A stretch of 64,000 bases of DNA from contig NZ_CP017940.1 in NCBI RefSeq assembly GCF_002764115.1, forward strand, positions 3,260,501 through 3,324,500, in the 5' to 3' direction. Position 1 is the first letter of the stretch. Each line of letters starts with the position of its first letter. The DNA comes from Phyllobacterium zundukense. GTDB lineage: Bacteria > Pseudomonadota > Alphaproteobacteria > Rhizobiales > Rhizobiaceae. Made by a program: the position numbers and the translations under genes. The notes below the pieces were generated by a model. That model had not been told where the DNA came from. It saw only the letters and a program-made list of their open reading frames with translations, and did no database searches. This document shows, piece by piece, positions 18,919-27,719 of this stretch.

Positions 18919-19588
18919 TTCGCCAGCCGAACAGCGCCGACATCGAGGCCGAAATCACCCCGGCATCGTATGGCCCGGTATTGGGCGTAACTGAACGGAA
19001 GAACTGGTTGAGCGTCTCCGGCTTGCGGTCGAACTGCACGCCGTCAAAGTAGTTCGGCCAGGTGCCGATCCTGAACTGATCGAAGAAAAGCTGATCATAA
19101 GGAGTTGGCTCGATCGTCGCAGCCACGGTGCTGTTGCCTGCTCGCCCGCGACGCGGTTGGTCGACCAAATAGACCGGGTATCCCCGACGCAGGAAGATGT
19201 TCTGAAAACCTTCGCGCCCATCCGATGTCGTTTCCCAGCTACGCGCCGACTGAAAGGCGCCATGCAGCATGACGATAGGCAGCGCTTTTGAATTTTGCGG
19301 AACTTGATAAAAAGCGTAGAGATGATCCCCGTGGAGACTCTGCCCTTCGGATGTAGGTTTGTTATTATTGTAGGTTCCGGGGGTAGTGATCACGGTGCCG
19401 CCGACTGCGAAGCTACCTTGCTCCTGGATCGTCAAGGGCTCTGGTATCACCTTTTGATCAGCCGTTGCACCTGAACAGGCGAACATAGCCACAGCAACTA
19501 ACGCGGACGCAACGAACCGATTTCGTGAGCTCAAGGCCTCATTCCTTCTCAATCTTTCAGACGCCGAGAAGGATAGGCCGAGCGGCAT
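18914..19588 (-). pseudogene. C-terminally truncated secreted alpha/beta hydrolase
   Basis: About 220 residues of a second, unrelated hydrolase family. A signal peptide (VASALVAVAMFACSGATA) is followed by VMLHGAFQSARSWETT and VDQPRRGRAGNST, the N-terminal half of a secreted hydrolase of about 350-400 residues. Family similarity stops near SMSALF (about 18930). The remaining residues are the out-of-frame reading of the next hydrolase gene, whose own frame begins here. The nucleophile elbow and catalytic His are gone, so it cannot be active. The joint looks like a deletion that removed the 3' half of one gene and the 5' end of the next. Confidence 0.75.
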
Positions 19589-19888
19589 TCCTTGATAAGA
19601 CGCCGATATCAGGATGCGTCTTTAAGCTCAGCTTCATAATGATTACTAAACACACAAGACGGATCGAGATGCCATGCCCCGCGGGTTCACATGCGACCCT
19701 GGTGGGGACGAGTGCGATCAAACTCGCGACCCACAATCTCAAATGACGGGAAGTCCATCAGACGCCGAAGGTCCGCGTTTATTACCTGTTGATAAACCTA
19801 TGGTGATTCTATTCTCACAACTCGAGCAACGAGTCCCAACGTAGCAAGCGACAAGTTATGTGCATGTCTGCATGGGGTGTATTCACGT
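19589..19888. other. Gene-free stretch of 300 bases
   Basis: Short overlapping frames only, none with a domain or ribosome binding site. It lies between the truncated hydrolase and the truncated LysR gene, and probably contains the promoter of the hydrolase operon. Confidence 0.45.
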
Positions 19889-20515
19889 CTACAATCCGGG
19901 CGAATCGCTGAGAAGGTCTACCAGTTGTTTGATGTCTTCCCGCTCACTTTTTGAACGTGGGATGAATGCACAATAGGGGTGACCTAACGGAACCGAAACC
20001 GACGACAACGAAATTAGACGACCAGCTTCCAGATCACCGAGGGCAACAGTTTTCTGCCCCAGTGCTATCCCCAAACCCAGCCTCGCGGAAGAAACTGCTA
20101 GGCTCGAAAGCCCGACACGCCGGCCTTGCGACGGGTCGACCCGACGGGAACTCCCAATCTGTGAAAACCAATCCGCCCATGTGGGATGCGAAACGTAGTG
20201 TGGCCCCCAATTTGTGTGGATGAACTGACTCTCATGGATGTCCGCCAAATTAAATGCGTCATTACCATGCGTTTGCCAGAACGTTGGGGCACACATTGGC
20301 AGGACAGCGTCATGCATAAGCGGAACTACCTTCAATGCCGGGTAGTGGTACTCTCCATAACTTATCCTCAGATCAATATTCTGACGTGCGAGATCAATAG
20401 GATCGTCTTCAACCCGGATATCGAAGGCAATATGCGGGAAAAATTCCAAAAGCTTGGCCAATTTAGGAGCGAGCCACAACTCGGCGAGTGAAAAAGGTAC
20501 ACTCACGACGAGCAT
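19889..20515 (-). pseudogene. LysR effector-domain remnant without HTH
   Basis: About 208 residues matching only the substrate-binding domain of a GcvA-like LysR regulator (VSVPFSLAELWLAPKLAKLL at the start, SSLAVSSARLGLGIALGQ later). The ~85-residue DNA-binding domain is absent: a TAG stop lies two codons before the ATG at 20515, and no HTH is found in any frame upstream. It is therefore a decayed fragment that cannot bind DNA. Several broken genes lie next to it. Confidence 0.75.
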
Positions 20516-20594
20516 TGGCTTCTACGGTCGTGCTGCGTGAGACCCTGATCAGGCCCCCGTCATCACGTCGATCGATGAGTAGTGCCTACATCAC

Positions 20595-20618
20595 AAAATC
20601 TGTGGGGAGACAGATTTT
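20595..20618. promoter_or_regulatory. Perfect palindrome before the binding-protein stub
   Basis: AAAATCTGT at 20595-20603 and ACAGATTTT at 20610-20618 form a perfect 9-bp inverted repeat with a six-base centre. It lies about 50 bases before the solute-binding-protein remnant. The dyad suits a GntR- or IclR-type operator, so it may be the orphaned control site of a lost transporter operon. Confidence 0.4.
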
Positions 20619-20669
20619 ACTTTAGCTCACGGAGTCACCAATCATAAATAACAGGGAACGAAAAGAGCC

Positions 20670-20857
20670 ATGAAGAACTAAAAGATTCTCGGCATTCTCC
20701 GGCGTGGCCGGACTGATCTCGAAAACCATCTGATCGACGGTCTCGTGGACGGCAGGGTTAGCCGCCGCGAATTCATTCGTCACGGCAGCCCGCTGGGTCT
20801 GTCGCTGCCTTTCCTTGGAAGCGTCGGCTTTGCAGCAGGGTTCGGGGGCATGCCAAA
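20670..20857 (+). pseudogene. 5' stub of a peptide-type solute-binding protein gene
   Basis: Starting at the ATG at 20670 the frame reads MKN, then TAA, then without further stop KILGILRRGRTDLENHLIDG and SRREFIRHGSPLGLSLP. This is the typical N-terminus of family 5 binding proteins with a twin-arginine signal. The TAA probably replaces CAA (Gln) at codon 4. Similarity ends where the tRNA fragment begins at 20858, so only about 62 codons of a ~530-codon gene remain. Both the nonsense codon and the missing 3' end show it is dead. Confidence 0.75.
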
Positions 20858-20906
20858 TGCCCTCCGAAGGCAGAGGTCACAGGTTCGAATCCTGTCGGGT
20901 GCGCCA
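20858..20906 (+). other. 3' fragment of tRNA-Arg(CCG), probable attachment site
   Basis: These 49 bases match the 3' part of a tRNA-Arg: right side of the gene from the anticodon stem, loop CTCCGAA with anticodon CCG, stem GGCA, variable loop, T stem/loop ACAGG-TTCGAAT-CCTGT, acceptor strand CGGGTGC and terminal GCCA. The D arm and the 5' acceptor strand are absent; upstream bases belong to the solute-binding-protein stub. Elements that integrate into tRNA genes leave exactly such a 3' direct repeat at their far end. By polarity the element should lie to the left, with the intact tRNA beyond the window start. No second copy and no integrase were seen. Confidence 0.75.
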
Positions 20907-21003
20907 TCTCATCACCATTCCAGACCAAAAGGCACCAGGTTACGCTCTTGCTCGCCGCAATCGCAAGACGACTAGGACAAGCAAAGATCGCTCACACTGT
21001 GAA

Positions 21004-22194
21004 CTACTCGGGATAGGTCTCAACTCCCTCCGGGGCCGCCTTGTTGAAAAGGATAAATGCCAAGGGGTTGCCGGGCTCGGACATTGCATCGCTGCGCTTG
21101 CCAGTCATCTCTCCAGCCACGCTGCTTGTATACTCCGCAACCACCTCGCCGAAGCTATTGCGCTGGATGGCCACCTTCTGTCCGGCTTCGACCTTGTCGT
21201 TGAGCTTGACCAGATACTCGACCAACCCGCCCTGGGTTGCCAGGATCGGGAACGCACTGCTGCCGACAAAAACACCCACGTCCTTGCCCGTACGTCCCAT
21301 TGGGCCGACAATGATGCCGTGATGCTTGAGGACGTTCATGGTGCCTTCCACGAACAGGGAGATCATCTCAATGTCCAGGACGCGCGCAGCGCCGATCTCC
21401 GGGCAAAAGGACGGGATGCCCGCGTCGACAAACGCGTTATGCAGGACACCGGGATAGGCATGATTGTCGAAGATCTGGCTGACGGGGTAAAGTTCCACCA
21501 TCGCCTTGATCTCGGGCACATCCATGCTGGCAATATTGAATGCGGTGACGTCGAATCCAGTTGTCCCGGTATGGAAGTCGATCGCAACATCGGCGTTCGG
21601 GCGGAGGAGACGGTTGAACAGGAGCCCGGCGTGCCGGCTGGTCGCGGTGGCACCGTTCTCGTTCCCGGGCCATTCGCGATTCATATCGATCAGATCAATG
21701 CCCCTGCCCGAATTGGGCCATCTGCGCTGCATGGCTTCCATGGCCGGGCGGGACACGTCCGTGACCGCCATCACCGTTCCCGACATCTCCGCTGGATCGA
21801 GTTGGTTCATCACGGTCTGGACCGTATGTACAGAACTCATCTCGTCGCCATGCACACCACTGACCAGGACGACGCGTTTGCCCGGCTTGGCTCCCTTGGC
21901 GACCGTCACGGACACATACCAGTGCTGCCCCGTGGGCATCTGCACACCCTGAAAATACAAGAAGTGCCTCTGACCCGGCTCCAGGTCGTTGACGTCAAGC
22001 GCGCTGACAACCTTTTTCCCTTGGATAACATCGCCGGTATAGGCCGTACCTGATGCCGGATGGGCAGAGGGTGCCGCTGCGTCCTGGGCATTCGCAGCAC
22101 CAGCGTTGACGGTGAGAGCAGCCGACGCGCCGACCGTGGCTATAGATGCGATTATGAAATCGCGGCGATCGAGGCCTTCCTTAAGATCGGGCAT
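21004..22194 (-). CDS. Exported succinylglutamate desuccinylase/aspartoacylase-family protein
   Basis: A 396-residue zinc carboxypeptidase-like (M14, AstE/AspA) protein. A twin-arginine signal (LDRRDFIIASIATVG) directs it to the periplasm. The zinc site is visible as VSGVHGDEMSS (His and Glu) and a later DFHTGTTG region, with catalytic Glu likely near the C-terminus. Family members deacylate N-acyl amino acids or amides. It lies just right of the tRNA fragment, with no operon partner. Confidence 0.82.
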   Translation of the reverse strand: MPDLKEGLDRRDFIIASIATVGASAALTVNAGAANAQDAAAPSAHPASGTAYTGDVIQGKKVVSALDVNDLEPGQRHFLYFQGVQMPTGQHWYVSVTVAKGAKPGKRVVLVSGVHGDEMSSVHTVQTVMNQLDPAEMSGTVMAVTDVSRPAMEAMQRRWPNSGRGIDLIDMNREWPGNENGATATSRHAGLLFNRLLRPNADVAIDFHTGTTGFDVTAFNIASMDVPEIKAMVELYPVSQIFDNHAYPGVLHNAFVDAGIPSFCPEIGAARVLDIEMISLFVEGTMNVLKHHGIIVGPMGRTGKDVGVFVGSSAFPILATQGGLVEYLVKLNDKVEAGQKVAIQRNSFGEVVAEYTSSVAGEMTGKRSDAMSEPGNPLAFILFNKAAPEGVETYPE

Positions 22195-22434
22195 GATGGA
22201 GGTCCTTTGTGATTTGAAAAGCTACGTTAAAGCAACGGCATGCACATCGGTCACAAAAATCCCGCGCGACTTGAGCCACAACCATGTTCCTAACCGCGCA
22301 AAGTTGCAAGATTTCTGCGGAGCTATGTTGGGGCTTGCGATCTTGCGGCGTCGTTCGCGCCCGCAGCGGGCAATTGCCATGACAGTGCTGTTCGTTGTAA
22401 ACATTCCGCCCGCTTGATTTTGAGGAGACGCAGC

Positions 22435-22827
22435 ATGGACCGATTCACGGGCGGTTGCCTGTGCGGCAACGTCCGAATTGTGGCGTCGGGCCTTCCCTAC
22501 CGGGTCGGCATTTGCCACTGTCTCGACTGCCGCAAGCATCATGGGGCGCTTTTTCACGTTTCCGCGGTGTTCCCTCAGGATGCGGTGACGATCGATGGCG
22601 AAACACGCGACTACGCCGGGCGGTATTTCTGTCCCCGCTGCGGCTCGTCCGTTTTCGCTCGCTCCGCGGACGAAATCGAAGTGAACCTGGGCTCCCTGGA
22701 TGCCCCTGACCAACTGATGCCAACCTACGAACTCTGGAGCGTCCGTCGCGAGTCCTGGTTGCCGCCGTTTCCACTCACGAGACGATACGACCGCAATCGT
22801 GACACCACGAGCCGCTCTGAGGAGTAG
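22435..22827 (+). CDS. GFA/CENP-V family zinc protein
   Basis: A 130-residue protein of the glutathione-dependent formaldehyde-activating (GFA) family. Zinc cysteines are visible in CLCGN, CHCLDC and CPRCGS, the usual order. The frame opens with TTG at 22414, but GAGGAG lies about eight bases before the ATG at 22435, giving MDRFTGGCLCG. Members bind small thiol adducts; most have no proven enzyme activity. It is divergent from the aspartoacylase-like gene and followed by a DedA gene. Confidence 0.85.
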   Translation: MDRFTGGCLCGNVRIVASGLPYRVGICHCLDCRKHHGALFHVSAVFPQDAVTIDGETRDYAGRYFCPRCGSSVFARSADEIEVNLGSLDAPDQLMPTYELWSVRRESWLPPFPLTRRYDRNRDTTSRSEE

Positions 22828-22921
22828 ATCGCACGAACCGTGCGAAGGCGCCGTTACGAGGTGACAGAGATGTATGCCTTGACTACCTCCGGAATCATTT
22901 CATGCAACCGAAAGCAAACCT

Positions 22922-23443
22922 GTGGAATTCCTGCACAACGGCGCGTCATTCATCGAGCCTTACATACAGCAATACGGGCTCTATGCGATCTTCGTCATCG
23001 TATACCTGGAATCGCTGGGGGCGCCGCTTCCCGGTGAAAGTGCGCTTGTTGCGTCATCGCTTCTCGCGATCCGAGGTGACATCGCGATCATTGACCTGTT
23101 TTTCGCTGTTTGGTCCGCCGCGGTACTCGGCGACAGTACAGGCTATGCTATTGGGCATTTTGGTGGCCGGCCACTCCTGCAGCGATATGGCTGGCTCGTC
23201 AAACTCACTCCGGAACGGCTTGCAAAGCTGGAAGAATTGTTTCGGCGTCGCGGACCCTTCATTGTCTTCAGCGCACGTTTTGTCGTTGTACTGCGGCAAT
23301 TGAATGGACTGTTAGCGGGGTCCGTTGGCATGCCCTGGCACAGTTTCTTCCTGGCAAACGTCCTCGGTGCCGGGCTCTGGGCGGCTGTATGGAGTTTTGG
23401 ACCATACTTTTTCGGGGGCATGTTCCACGCGATCTGGCGCTAA
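22922..23443 (+). CDS. DedA-family membrane protein
   Basis: A 173-residue inner-membrane protein of the DedA/SNARE-associated family, thought to be lipid flippases or scramblases. Typical features are the membrane re-entrant segment with LESLGAPLPGESAL, GHFGGRPLLQRYG, and the arginine motif FSARFVVVLRQLNGLLAGSVGM. The start appears to be GTG at 22922; no strong ribosome binding site precedes it. Slightly short for the family (~200). Confidence 0.85.
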   Translation: MEFLHNGASFIEPYIQQYGLYAIFVIVYLESLGAPLPGESALVASSLLAIRGDIAIIDLFFAVWSAAVLGDSTGYAIGHFGGRPLLQRYGWLVKLTPERLAKLEELFRRRGPFIVFSARFVVVLRQLNGLLAGSVGMPWHSFFLANVLGAGLWAAVWSFGPYFFGGMFHAIWR

Positions 23444-23675
23444 GTGCCGCTGGCATTTCAGAGGGCGCTGCTGTGACTGCCAGAGAGGCATCCCGTCGAT
23501 CGACCAAGGACTAATCCGAATTGAGCGATGACGCGAGGGCCGGTTCATGCCACTTTGGCCGTGACTGATAAAAACACAAGAATAATTACTCAGGTCAAAA
23601 TTGCAGTTCAGGCATATGAAAAGCTAAAACCAAGCTGGCCCCATGCACCGAACAGTAGTTTCAGTGGGGGCCCGG

Positions 23676-24734
23676 ATGCCCATAAGCAGACGATATTATA
23701 CTCTGGATGCCATGCGCGGAGTTGCTGCGATTTTGGTCGTGCTTTATCATGCGGGTCCGGTCACGACCATTATAGCCCCGGCAGGATATATCGCGGTAGA
23801 CTTCTTTTTTGCGCTCAGTGGCTTCGTCATCGCAGGCATATATGAAGCAAAACTGCGCAATGGCCTGTCGTCTCCTCAGCGCTTCGCCATCATACGGCTG
23901 ACCCGGCTCTATCCGCTCTATCTCGTCGGATTGCTCCTCGGTATGGCCAAGGCCGTCGGTGCCTGGGTGCTTGCTGCTCCCCATGCGTTGACCGGTTCGC
24001 AAATCGTGCTTTCGACGGTCTTTGGCCTTGCCATTCTTCCGACACTCCCGCCTCTGGACGATCTTTTTCCATTGAACGGACCGGCCTGGTCGCTTTTTCT
24101 GGAGATCGCTATCAACATTGTTTTTGCTCTGTGGCTGGTCCACTGGAAGTCCCGTTCGCTGGTTGGCCTGGCTGCCCTGTCGGCTCTGGCAATGATGGTC
24201 ACGGTCATTCATGCGCAGTCGCTCAATGTCGGCTGGAATTGGGAAACCCTCCATGCGGGCTTCGCACGCGTGACTTTCGCCTTCACCATGGGTGTCTTGC
24301 TGGCACGCAACAGGACCGCCCTTGGCTGGAAAGTCTCGTGGGCGGCCCTGATCCCGATCACTGCGCTCATATTGGCTCTATGCCTACCCGCGCCTCAGCA
24401 ATACCGGACAATGATCGATCTTGTGATCGCGCTGCTCATCTGCCCCGCCATCCTTTACTACGGGACCGTGCTGGAATGCCCCTTGCAGCTTCGCCCTCTG
24501 GCAAGCTTCCTCGGGGACATATCCTATCCGGTCTATGCGGTGCACTTTCCGCTTCTTTTCATGTTCACACACGTTGCCGGGAGAGCCGGACTGGCCGGCA
24601 GCAGTGTGCTTTGGGTTTTCATGCCGTGCCTGATTGCCGGCAGCGCCCTGCTCTACCACCTGTATGACGTGCCCGTGCGACGCTTCCTGTCAGCGCGGCG
24701 CGGGGCCGTCCTGCAACCCGAAATAGTCATTTGA
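23676..24734 (+). CDS. Acyltransferase 3 family membrane protein
   Basis: About 352 residues with around ten membrane segments. The N-terminal signature YTLDAMRGVAAILVVLYHAG holds the catalytic histidine (YHAG), and an FFALSGFVI segment follows, typical of OafA/NodX-like O-acyltransferases that acetylate sugars on the cell surface. The frame begins at 23643; the ATG at 23676 is preferred because relatives start close to the RRYYTLDAMRG segment. No polysaccharide cluster lies nearby, so the acceptor is unknown. Confidence 0.85.
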   Translation: MPISRRYYTLDAMRGVAAILVVLYHAGPVTTIIAPAGYIAVDFFFALSGFVIAGIYEAKLRNGLSSPQRFAIIRLTRLYPLYLVGLLLGMAKAVGAWVLAAPHALTGSQIVLSTVFGLAILPTLPPLDDLFPLNGPAWSLFLEIAINIVFALWLVHWKSRSLVGLAALSALAMMVTVIHAQSLNVGWNWETLHAGFARVTFAFTMGVLLARNRTALGWKVSWAALIPITALILALCLPAPQQYRTMIDLVIALLICPAILYYGTVLECPLQLRPLASFLGDISYPVYAVHFPLLFMFTHVAGRAGLAGSSVLWVFMPCLIAGSALLYHLYDVPVRRFLSARRGAVLQPEIVI

Positions 24735-24745
24735 ACAGGATGAAT

Positions 24746-25009
24746 ATGGGTCACGATCCTGTCACGCCGGTTCATCCTAAAATGGGTTTCAGCTCAAGAG
24801 GACGCAGGATGTGGCCATTGGTTTCCCGGGTTCTGTATGGTTCGGAATGGCGGCCCTACTCGGCTGACAGGCCGGTAAAATCCCTTGGCGGGGATATGAT
24901 CAGCGGCCGCATCATGCGGCTTCGTTACCATGACAAGGGACTCTGGTTCTATCGCGCCATGACGCCGGACGAAAACGAGAAGGACATCTGGCGTACCACG
25001 AACAAGTAA
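24746..25009 (+). CDS. Small conserved-looking protein of unknown function
   Basis: An 87-residue protein from the ATG at 24746, preceded by AGGA at 24737-24740; a TTG start at 24731 overlapping the acyltransferase stop is less likely. It ends with a regular, charged segment (GRIMRLRYHDKGLWFYRAM). No signal peptide, membrane segment or known domain is recognised. The good ribosome binding site and compact spacing support a real gene. Confidence 0.5.
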   Translation: MGHDPVTPVHPKMGFSSRGRRMWPLVSRVLYGSEWRPYSADRPVKSLGGDMISGRIMRLRYHDKGLWFYRAMTPDENEKDIWRTTNK

Positions 25010-25113
25010 GCGATGCGGACGCATTTCCCCTGAACTGTTCCGCCGTATCATCACCCAAAGGTTTTTCGATCCGCCATCTTGCGCGCGCCACGCCGCCAAG
25101 CCTATTATGGCCG

Positions 25114-26160
25114 ATGAAAACTTCTTCCTCCAAAATCCTACCCGCAATTGGCCCGGGCGAACGCTCTTGGCCCAAAATTCTCTCTAACTATCGCAAGCCG
25201 CATCGGGGACGCAGCGCGTTCGAGCTTGCCGTTACCGTCGTCCCCTTCGCCATTTTCTGGGCACTTACCTGGACGGCGGTGCATTACGGTTTTTGGTGGG
25301 GCCTCGTGCTCATCGTTCCGGCAGCTGGCTTCCTGCTGCGGCTCTTCATGATCCAGCACGATTGCGGCCACGGCTCCTTCTTTGCGCACCGCCACACCGA
25401 CGACTGGACCGGACGGGTTATCGGCGTTCTGACGCTGACGCCTTACGACTATTGGCGGCGCACCCACGCCCTGCATCACGCCTCCGCTGGTAATCTCGAC
25501 GAACGCGGCGATGGCGACATCACCACCCTGACTGTTGCCGAATACCGTGCCCTTTCGCGCTGGGGTCGGTTGGGCTACCGGCTTTATCGCCATCCGGCAG
25601 TGATGTTCGGCATCGGGCCCATCTGGGTTTTCATTCTCAAGCAGAGACTGCCCTTCGGCATGATGCGAGCGGGAGTAGAGCCTTGGGTCTCGACGATGGC
25701 GACCAATCTTGGAATAGCGGTTATGGCGGTATGTCTGATGTGGCTGATTGGTGTCGGCCCGTTCCTTCTCATCCACCTGCCGATCGTCACCCTGGCGGGC
25801 GCTGCCGGTATCTGGCTGTTCTACGTGCAACACCAGTTCGAAGAGACGCATTGGTCGAAGGGTGACGACTGGCAGTTCCAGGAAGCCGCGCTGCACGGAT
25901 CATCCCATTATGTGCTGCCGGGAGTGCTGCGCTGGATGACCGGCAATATCGGCATTCATCATGTCCATCACCTCTCCAGCAGGGTTCCCTGTTACCGGCT
26001 GCCGGAAGTGCTCAAGGATTATCCGGAACTCAGCGATGTCGGTCGTATCACCATCCTGGAGAGCTTGCGCTGCGTTAAGCTGGTGCTCTGGGATGAAAAT
26101 CGCCACAGGCTTATCTCGTTTCGCGAAGCCAGGACGCTCCCGGCAGTGCCCGTCACGTAA
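25114..26160 (+). CDS. Membrane fatty-acid desaturase
   Basis: A 348-residue membrane desaturase with the three diiron histidine boxes: HDCGH at 82-86, HALHH at 118-122 and HHVHH near residue 285. Membrane segments lie at about 36-75 and 195-240. The box spacing fits acyl-lipid omega-3/delta-12-type desaturases, which insert double bonds into membrane lipids and help fluidity in the cold. It stands as a single gene with a 104-base leader after the small gene upstream. Confidence 0.88.
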   Translation: MKTSSSKILPAIGPGERSWPKILSNYRKPHRGRSAFELAVTVVPFAIFWALTWTAVHYGFWWGLVLIVPAAGFLLRLFMIQHDCGHGSFFAHRHTDDWTGRVIGVLTLTPYDYWRRTHALHHASAGNLDERGDGDITTLTVAEYRALSRWGRLGYRLYRHPAVMFGIGPIWVFILKQRLPFGMMRAGVEPWVSTMATNLGIAVMAVCLMWLIGVGPFLLIHLPIVTLAGAAGIWLFYVQHQFEETHWSKGDDWQFQEAALHGSSHYVLPGVLRWMTGNIGIHHVHHLSSRVPCYRLPEVLKDYPELSDVGRITILESLRCVKLVLWDENRHRLISFREARTLPAVPVT

Positions 26161-26362
26161 GAGACGCGCCGGGAACAATCCTCCAACCGACCCGTTAACT
26201 CAGTGAAAAGTGTGTGACCGTGTCAACCGAACACGATGGCAAGGCGAACAGGAGCGTTTTTCCGGTTTCCAATCCTGGCCAACGAAACGGCAGACGAGCG
26301 CCTGTCCCATCCGGTCCACACTTTTCTTTATCCCGTGCGAATTGATACGCCGTCGTGGCCGC
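26161..26362. other. Intergenic stretch without gene
   Basis: Short frames here have no domain support. The stretch lies between convergent genes and may hold their terminators, although no strong hairpin with a T run was seen. Confidence 0.4.
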
Positions 26363-26635
26363 CTAGCGGATATCCGCGGCGGTCAGCACGTATATTGCCT
26401 TGCGGCCATGCGCATAGGCTTTCATCGCCGCCGCCTGTATCGACGTCCGGGCGGCGTCGAAAGCCGCGAGGTAGGCGTTCTCTACTGAATCGGGTGTTGC
26501 TGTTGCTTCGGACAACGCGTCGATCTCGACGAGGAAGGGCACCTGGAACAAGCCGTCATAGCCTGTGAAGCGCACGCGCTTGCTCACCGGGTCATAACTG
26601 CGGCTGCGATTGGGAAAATTAAGCGCCATCGTCAA
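26363..26635 (-). CDS. DUF1488-like small protein
   Basis: A 90-residue protein beginning MTMALNFPNRSRSYD. The pattern fits DUF1488, small proteins of unknown function common in Rhizobiales: NFPNRSR start, central RVRFTGYDGLFQVPFLV, then an alpha-helical tail. It is six bases downstream of the next gene (26642-26950), so the two probably form an operon. Confidence 0.7.
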   Translation of the reverse strand: MTMALNFPNRSRSYDPVSKRVRFTGYDGLFQVPFLVEIDALSEATATPDSVENAYLAAFDAARTSIQAAAMKAYAHGRKAIYVLTAADIR

Positions 26636-26641
26636 TACCGA

Positions 26642-26950
26642 TCAAAATTGCGGGGCGACAAGCGGGGCCTGCTTGAGCTTGATGGCCCTGCGTCTTTCCG
26701 CATTGTTGGCATTAAGGGAAATCATCATCGTTGTGGCCTCTTTTTCACTGAGATCAACCATGGATCCGCTGCCGAAATTTGCCGGCACGCCGCTGAAGAC
26801 ATGATAGACCGTCCAGGATTTGTTTGCCTCGATGCGCCTGCCATAATGATGATTGCGGTGACCACTGGCCACGGCTCCGCCTTCGTTCTCCCAGGCACTC
26901 AAGGCCCTCGCGTTTCGGCTTCGATTGCTTTCAAACTTGGTAACTTTCAT
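26642..26950 (-). CDS. Small conserved-looking rhizobial protein, function unknown
   Basis: A 102-residue protein. The frame opens at 27100, but the first 50 residues are low-complexity translation of A+T-rich promoter DNA, and the ATG at 26950 (MKVTKFESNRSRNARALSAWENEGG) is the better start. The pattern SWTVYHVFSGVPAN followed by SEKEATTMMISLN resembles small proteins frequent in rhizobia. No known domain, signal or membrane segment. It precedes the DUF1488-like gene closely. Confidence 0.65.
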   Translation of the reverse strand: MKVTKFESNRSRNARALSAWENEGGAVASGHRNHHYGRRIEANKSWTVYHVFSGVPANFGSGSMVDLSEKEATTMMISLNANNAERRRAIKLKQAPLVAPQF

Positions 26951-27394
26951 CGAACAAATATTCCCGTCTCGTATAATGAGTTTCAGCGAACTCCAATATC
27001 TTATCGCTCTGGTATAAATAATGCTGATGTCAAATTCAGGCTTTATCAGCGAATTTGTTTGACTTATTTGCGATTTTTTTAGAAAACTATCATAACACAA
27101 AAGATGATATTGCTGGTATATATTTGTAATATTTATCTTTCTCTTCGAAAACAGGCGTCCGCCTCAATTAAAGCGCTATTGCTCGTCATCCTGTCTGGAT
27201 CGTATTTTGGCCAAGCCTTGGCTCTTCGCGGCGTCAGAGACACTCGACCCGCCAATCTCTTTCCAAACTGTCGATTTTCAAAAGCGCGCAATGGAATGCA
27301 GCAGAGAAGCTCCTCTTCGAGGAGACCTGCGCTGGCGACGCTAAGAAAACATATCGTCAATTCAACCATTCATTCCCTTACCAGGAGAAACCTG
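26951..27394. other. A+T-rich divergent control region
   Basis: About 440 bases between divergent small genes. The left half (to about 27150) is strongly A+T rich with several TATAAT-like boxes, in contrast to the surrounding G+C-rich DNA. A short hairpin CTCCTC-TTC-GAGGAG lies near 27310-27325 in what may be a long leader for the gene at 27395. Confidence 0.5.
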
Positions 27395-27673
27395 ATGAAC
27401 ATGCGACGGCGCTACCCCATAGTCGAAACACCTGTCCACCGCTTTGCCATTGGCCAGAAAGTCCGCATGAAGGGCTGGGGCGGCAGCAAGATGAAGTCGA
27501 CGGCCACATTCTGCATCATGGCAACGCTCCCGGCTTCGGGCGGGTCTTTGCAGTACCGGATTCGTGATAACGAAGAGAAGCATGAGCGGATCGCCATGGA
27601 AGACAATCTCGAGGCGGCCGACATGTGGAGCAGCAAGGACCGCAGTGCATTCGAACAGAAAGAAAACTCTTGA
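27395..27673 (+). CDS. Small conserved-looking protein of unknown function
   Basis: A 92-residue protein. The frame is open from 27104, but AGGAG at 27383-27387 places the start at the ATG at 27395 (MNMRRRYPIVETPVHRF). The pattern VHRFAIGQKVRMKG followed by LQYRIRDNEEKHERIA is a small beta-barrel-like module seen in many rhizobial proteins of unknown function. No membrane segment. It precedes the FMN-binding gene in the same direction. Confidence 0.65.
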   Translation: MNMRRRYPIVETPVHRFAIGQKVRMKGWGGSKMKSTATFCIMATLPASGGSLQYRIRDNEEKHERIAMEDNLEAADMWSSKDRSAFEQKENS

Positions 27674-27719
27674 CGCTCCATATCGGGGCTGAAATTCTGG
27701 CCCCACAGGGGTGCGCATC

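Noticed and set aside
20815..22053. Plus-strand frame of 412 aa opposite the aspartoacylase-like gene
   Set aside because: It begins in the solute-binding-protein/tRNA debris and runs antisense to a gene with signal peptide and zinc motifs; no domain visible.
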